Notes under the pieces: generated by a model
Told to the model about the DNA's origin: nothing
Database searches by the model: none
Seen by the model: only the letters and a program-made list of their open reading frames with translations
Source: Trifolium pratense
Taxonomy: Eukaryota; Streptophyta; Magnoliopsida; Fabales; Fabaceae
NCBI RefSeq assembly: GCF_020283565.1
Contig: NC_060060.1
Coordinates: forward strand, 72,029,257-72,093,256
DNA: 64,000 nt
Direction of reading: 5' to 3'
Part shown: positions 60,333 through 64,000 of the stretch, piece after piece
Layout: each line of letters begins with the position of its first letter
Numbering within the stretch: the stretch's first letter is position 1
Position numbers and translations under genes: made by a program

Positions 60333-60525
60333 CTAGCGAGCCAGACAGGCGCGCTTCGCGCCTGCCTGTGTCTAACTTATGTACAAAAAAAAAATATGTT
60401 TTATGTTATGGTGAGTTTGTTAATTAAAGATTTTTGTTGCTACTAAAAAAAGTAAGGATATTGTTGGTATTATGAAAAGTCTACACCAAAACTCATGTAT
60501 TCTCTTTATATATAGTAAGTATAGA
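60333..60525 (-). mobile_element. Short non-autonomous Helitron (193 bp)
   Basis: Minus strand: host A, then TCTATACTTACTATATATAA, ending in a perfect hairpin ggcgcgaagcgcgcc and, ~11 bases on, CTAG before host T. Target AT is intact. A second 5'-end-like word (tctataacaatatataaaaa) at 60668-60688 suggests another truncated copy beside it. Confidence 0.8.
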
Positions 60526-60727
60526 TGAAAAAATCATAAAAGAAAAATAAAAGAAAAAGAGAGGTAGTTAGAGAAAGTTAAGGGCAATTATGGAATAATT
60601 AAAAAGCCAATGAGAAAGTTAAGGGTAATTATGTAATAATAAAAAATTCATCTCAAACTCACGTATCCTTTTTATATATTGTTATAGATGACATTCTTTA
60701 TATAAAAATTTATTATTATTATTATAT

Positions 60728-60819
60728 TTTTTTGTTTACAATGATTGGGGATCAAACACAGGACCCGTAGCATACTACCCAAACTCTTCACCACTAGACC
60801 AAACCTAGTGGCTTAATTT
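60728..60819 (-). mobile_element. SINE copy, family of 9820 and 25937
   Basis: Contains ttgtttacaatga, ggggatcaaacacaggacc, catactacccaaactcttca and ccactagacc in the same order. Flanks are tta-rich on both sides, so the TSD is ambiguous. Confidence 0.6.
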
Positions 60820-61100
60820 TTTATTATTATTATTAGTGGTATATATCCTTGTTTCATAGAATTTATGGCATTCTTTTTATGAAATTTTCAAATTTTTTAT
60901 ATTTTTTTAAATACTGAGTTATCTGATTCAACCGGTTTAATAACTATATAGTCTTATCATAGAGACCGGTTCATTCCACCGGTTTAATCTGTTTTGTCAT
61001 GCGGTTCGACCAGTGACCCAGTGATTCAACCAATGAACCAATGACTCAGTACCCTCGCTGGTTCGATGACCGGTTCGATTTTTAAAACATTGCTGTATAC

Positions 61101-61891
61101 AGTCGACCGCGTGGAATTCAAATCCTAGACAAATACAATATGGCTGTGCAGTAAAGAGGGAGCACTATAGGCCCTTACTCCATTTGCTAAGATTCTTATT
61201 AACAAGTTGCTATTCTCACCTCTACAACATTCAATGACACTTGAATTTAGATTTATTGGATTTTTCTTTAACAAAGTAGCATATGAAAAAGTATAAAGTA
61301 TTGTGGAATCAAAGGCAAGAGTTTGGTCTCTTCTATAGTTTGTTCCCTCCCAATTTGGAGGAATAGGATAAAGTGTTTTTTCCACTATATTATTAAACCA
61401 ATTCAACCAATAATATGGAAATTCAGTTCCATGTAGTTTTAGAGAGAGAAAAAGGGTTAGATTTTCAAACATAAAAAACCTCACACAATTATCATTTTGG
61501 TAAAATAGTTTAGAAGTTAAAAATCTACCTCTTAAATTGAATAAGTGAAAAAATTTAAATTTGAATTTTGATCCTCTACATATATAATATGATATGTCTA
61601 CTGACTTAGGTCACGAGATTGATTGGTCTTAATCTTTCCCGCATAAGCTAAATGTGTTAACATATTATAATAAAGGTCATGTTAACTAGTGTTTTCATGG
61701 TACTAGTTAAGAAAATCAAAATAAATAAATTTTACATTAGAACAAGTATTTTTTATATTTTTAAAAATAATATACACAAATTCTAAGATTTATTTAATAT
61801 ATTTAGTTCTTTAACCAAATATCTTAAGATCATTAGTTTGGAACATTCATTGACATTTTGGATGAAGTAGAAGGAGAAATGATTCTCTCCC
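61101..61891. other. Spacer with one unexplained minus-strand frame
   Basis: Apart from the frame at 61125-61484, AT-rich sequence with nothing recognised. Confidence 0.4.
61125..61484 (-). CDS. Unrecognised 119-codon frame
   Basis: I do not recognise this. Its residue mix (WLNWFNN, YPIPPNWEGTNYRRD, ANGVRAYSAPSLLHS) looks more protein-like than most random frames in this AT-rich DNA. It starts 24 bases from the TSD of the hAT-like element. No splice context, homologue or promoter is visible; chance is the leading alternative. Confidence 0.15.
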   Translation of the reverse strand: MRFFMFENLTLFLSLKLHGTEFPYYWLNWFNNIVEKTLYPIPPNWEGTNYRRDQTLAFDSTILYTFSYATLLKKNPINLNSSVIECCRGENSNLLIRILANGVRAYSAPSLLHSHIVFV

Positions 61892-61899
61892 ATGGGAAT

Positions 61900-62507
61900 T
61901 AGGGTTAGGAATAGGTCAGGTGGGCTACAGGCGCCTTCGGCCTGACCTGTTTAAGTCTGGTCTGACCTGCTTATTAAAAATGCTAGGACCAGGCTTTGAA
62001 AAAAGCCTATTTACATAAATAGGTCAGACTCAGACTTTTAGAAAAACCTACAAAGCCTGATAGGTCGGCCTGTTTATATTTAATAATTATTATTTATGTG
62101 ATATTATTATGTAATATTATTATTTATATAATAATTTTATTATGGCATATTTAACTTTGTCATAATCATATTTGTTATTTTATTAGCTTTTAATTCCTAT
62201 GCTAATCATTTTATAGCTTTTTCTTAATGTTGTAGAAATTATAAAATTTAAATGTGAAATAGGCTTTAAGGTCTGTTTAGCCTATTTAAAAAGACTATAT
62301 AGTGATTAAATAAAAAAGACTATATAGAGACATTTATGTAACATAGGCTTTTAAACAAGCTACAAGGTCAGGTCAAGTTTTAAAAAGGCTCAGGCCGGGC
62401 CAAAAAAATTTGCATTTAATAGGCCGTAGGCCATGCTTAGGCCTGAAGAAAAATCGTAGGTCGGGCTCAAGCCTGTCAAAACCTGGTCTGCCTTATTCCC
62501 AACCCTA
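61900..62507. mobile_element. hAT-type MITE (608 bp)
   Basis: Ends TAGGGTTAGGAATAGG and, reverse-complemented, TAGGGTTGGGAATAAGG. TSD atgggaat/atgagaat (61892-61899, 62508-62515) has one mismatch. Subterminal ggcctgacct/aggtcaggt words recur on both sides. No frame. Confidence 0.75.
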
Positions 62508-62664
62508 ATGAGAATTCCTCATGTTCCTCATGTTGGAGAATCCACACCATTAAAATCAACTTTTAACAATTAATTATTTTGAATTTTTTTTTAATGGTTG
62601 AGATTGGACTGGACCCTCCATTTACCGGAGAGGATCCAGTCTCGAAGTAGAGGTACTCAACATC

Positions 62665-62920
62665 GAAAATTTCTCATCCCACCCACTCACTTTCTCACCT
62701 ACCCCCTGTTTTTCCATTTTTGCCCTTGATCAAAAAATTCGGAACACGTTTTCCGAATTTTTTTTGCCTTTAAAAACAACTTCGGAATGTATTTTCCGAA
62801 TTTTTTTCCAAATTTTAACTAAAAAAATTTGGAAAACGCATTCCGAATTTTTTGACCAAGGGCAAAAATAGAAAAACAGGAGATAGGTGAGAAAGTGAGT
62901 GAGTGGGATGAGAAATTTTC
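62665..62920. mobile_element. Foldback Mutator-type MITE (256 bp), 9-bp TSD
   Basis: TSD ctcaacatc is perfect at 62656-62664 and 62921-62929. Ends GAAAATTTCTCATCCCAC and its complement are perfect, with arms of ~80 bases. The loop repeats ttccgaatttttt several times. The 9-bp TSD fits Mutator-like elements. Confidence 0.85.
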
Positions 62921-63129
62921 CTCAACATCGATCAATCATTGTTTCCTTCCTCGTTAAAAGATCAAATATTCGCTCAGTTTGATTCTAACTAGTAGTATTA
63001 AAAATCTTCCTAATCCAGACCAACTCAAGGTAAACGTCTCCTCAAAATGATGGGCACTGTCACTAATCCGGTCACTTTTGTTAGATAAAGTCATGCTTTA
63101 TTTATCTTTAATTTTAGTAGTCCTAACCA

Positions 63130-63257
63130 CGAATACCTGAGAGAAATTTTTTTGAAAAAAATTAATGAAATTTATTAGTATTTGGTTAAAAATTTGGAAT
63201 AAATACATCAACTTTTTTTGACCAATTTTTTCTTATATTTTGGGACGGAGGGAGTAT
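63130..63257. repeat. Stowaway-like MITE, one end
   Basis: Ends ttttgggacggagggagta, the classic right-hand edge of Mariner/Stowaway MITEs. The left edge is not preserved. Confidence 0.4.
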
Positions 63258-63488
63258 GACATAGTAACCACACACAAATTGTTTTTAAGAGATGGGAACC
63301 CTCGAAATTCGGTTGGAGGTAAATAAAATCTGTTTTTGTAGAAGGGAAGGTAAATAGAATTTGATAAAAATTTATTTCATGCAAAATAGATTTTTTTAAT
63401 ATTCGTCCTTTTTTATCCTTAAGTGTTTCTTTTTCTTCTTTTTCCTGAAATAATAGGAGACTCCAAAGCTCTATAAGTGAAGGAGATT

Positions 63489-63702
63489 CTTTTTAAAAAA
63501 ACTTGATATCCGGCCTTACGACCGACTAATTCAATGAGACCAATCTCACCGTCCACCTATGGGGTCTCATTTAAAGACAAAGTTTTATTTTGCTTTGTAT
63601 GGACTTAGCCCACCGAAATTGGCACCAGGGAGAATCGAACCTGAAACCTTAAGAAGAGCATACTCCAATGACCCAACACCACTAGACCTACCCAAGTGGG
63701 TT
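63489..63702 (-). mobile_element. Full-length tRNA-derived SINE (214 bp) with 17-bp TSD
   Basis: TSD tataagtgaaggagatt is perfect at 63472-63488 and 63703-63719. On the minus strand the head holds ggtctagtggtgttggg and a B box aggttcgattctcc, the body ggtgggctaagtcc, and the 3' part attagtcggtcgtaaggccg, ending in A's. Typical of a plant SINE; intact by length. Confidence 0.85.
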
Positions 63703-63741
63703 TATAAGTGAAGGAGATTTACTTTTGCCGTCCTATCGGTT

Positions 63742-63886
63742 ATTCGCGTGCCCTATGCCTTTCCCATTTTTCTGAAAATGTCATCCGCTACTTAAGCAGC
63801 GGACGTTATAAAGATAGTGTTTTTGGGGGTGTCTGGTACCTAAGTAACTAACGAAAATATTTTGGTAAATTTGTAGGGCACGCGAG
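63742..63886. mobile_element. MITE-like repeat with GCGTGCCCTA ends
   Basis: Ends cgcgtgccctat and tagggcacgcgag are inverted repeats. The middle has ccgctacttaagcagcgg, a small palindrome. A worn relative lies near 24465-24645. Confidence 0.55.
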
Positions 63887-64000
63887 AAAGAAATCAGTAG
63901 TGTGGCAAAAGTAAAGGTCCTATAAATGTCCTATCAACACATTAATACTTAATTTTCCCTCTTCCAAAGCTCTACATTAATGTTTGGGTCCAACCCAGAT

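Larger units (their letters stand above)
59435..61092. mobile_element. hAT-like element (1,658 bp) with nested Helitron and SINE
   Basis: TSD ctgtatac is perfect at 59427-59434 and 61093-61100. Termini CAGTGTTTTAAAAATC and, reverse-complemented, CAATGTTTTAAAAATC differ at one base. Subterminal sequence is packed with aaccggt words on both sides. The 71-residue frame at 59703-59918 is of unknown nature; no transposase is evident. Confidence 0.82.

Overview
The window is plant nuclear DNA. It holds spliced eudicot genes in AT-rich sequence packed with LTR retrotransposons, SINEs, a LINE, Helitrons, hAT and Mutator-like elements and MITEs. Several MITE and LTR styles look like those of papilionoid legumes (Medicago/Trifolium/Pisum group); that placement is from memory and only moderately sure.

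Genes (1-22 kb). (1) At 51-4743 (+), eleven exons encode the last ~397 residues of a protein whose coiled coil followed by an RWD-like C-terminus fits the plant kinetochore scaffold KNL1/Spc105; its N-terminus lies outside the window. (2) At 9018-9497 (-) is a compact, apparently intact RING-H2 protein closely matching XERICO. The KNL1/XERICO adjacency matches what I recall of Arabidopsis (AT2G04235/AT2G04240). (3) At 18925-21332 (-) is a four-exon CONSTANS-like B-box/CCT gene of the COL9/COL10 group. Introns and spacers of these genes carry small elements with readable target-site duplications (TSDs).

Repeat part (22-64 kb). The centrepiece is a three-level nest at 28660-47860. A 1,396-bp solo LTR (TSD gataa) was split by a 9.0-kb Ty3/gypsy chromovirus (TSD aaaag) with an intact 1,422-residue Gag-Pol-chromodomain frame. 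Its 3' LTR was then split by an 8,786-bp Sirevirus-like element (TSD acatg) that has 1,318-bp LTRs but no intact gene. Both LTR pairs are almost identical, so both insertions are recent. The Sirevirus-like element is filled with a dispersed palindromic word, roughly GATGTTNNAACATC, the most unusual signal here.

Further right are a decayed Ty1/copia element (48806-53549, minus), two short Helitrons, a second solo LTR (58053-58581), a 1.66-kb hAT-like element with a Helitron and a SINE inside it, and several MITEs and SINEs with clear TSDs. I found no rRNA, functional tRNA, CRISPR or bacterial-type feature. Gene models are by-eye splicing; LTR difference counts are by eye and are lower bounds.
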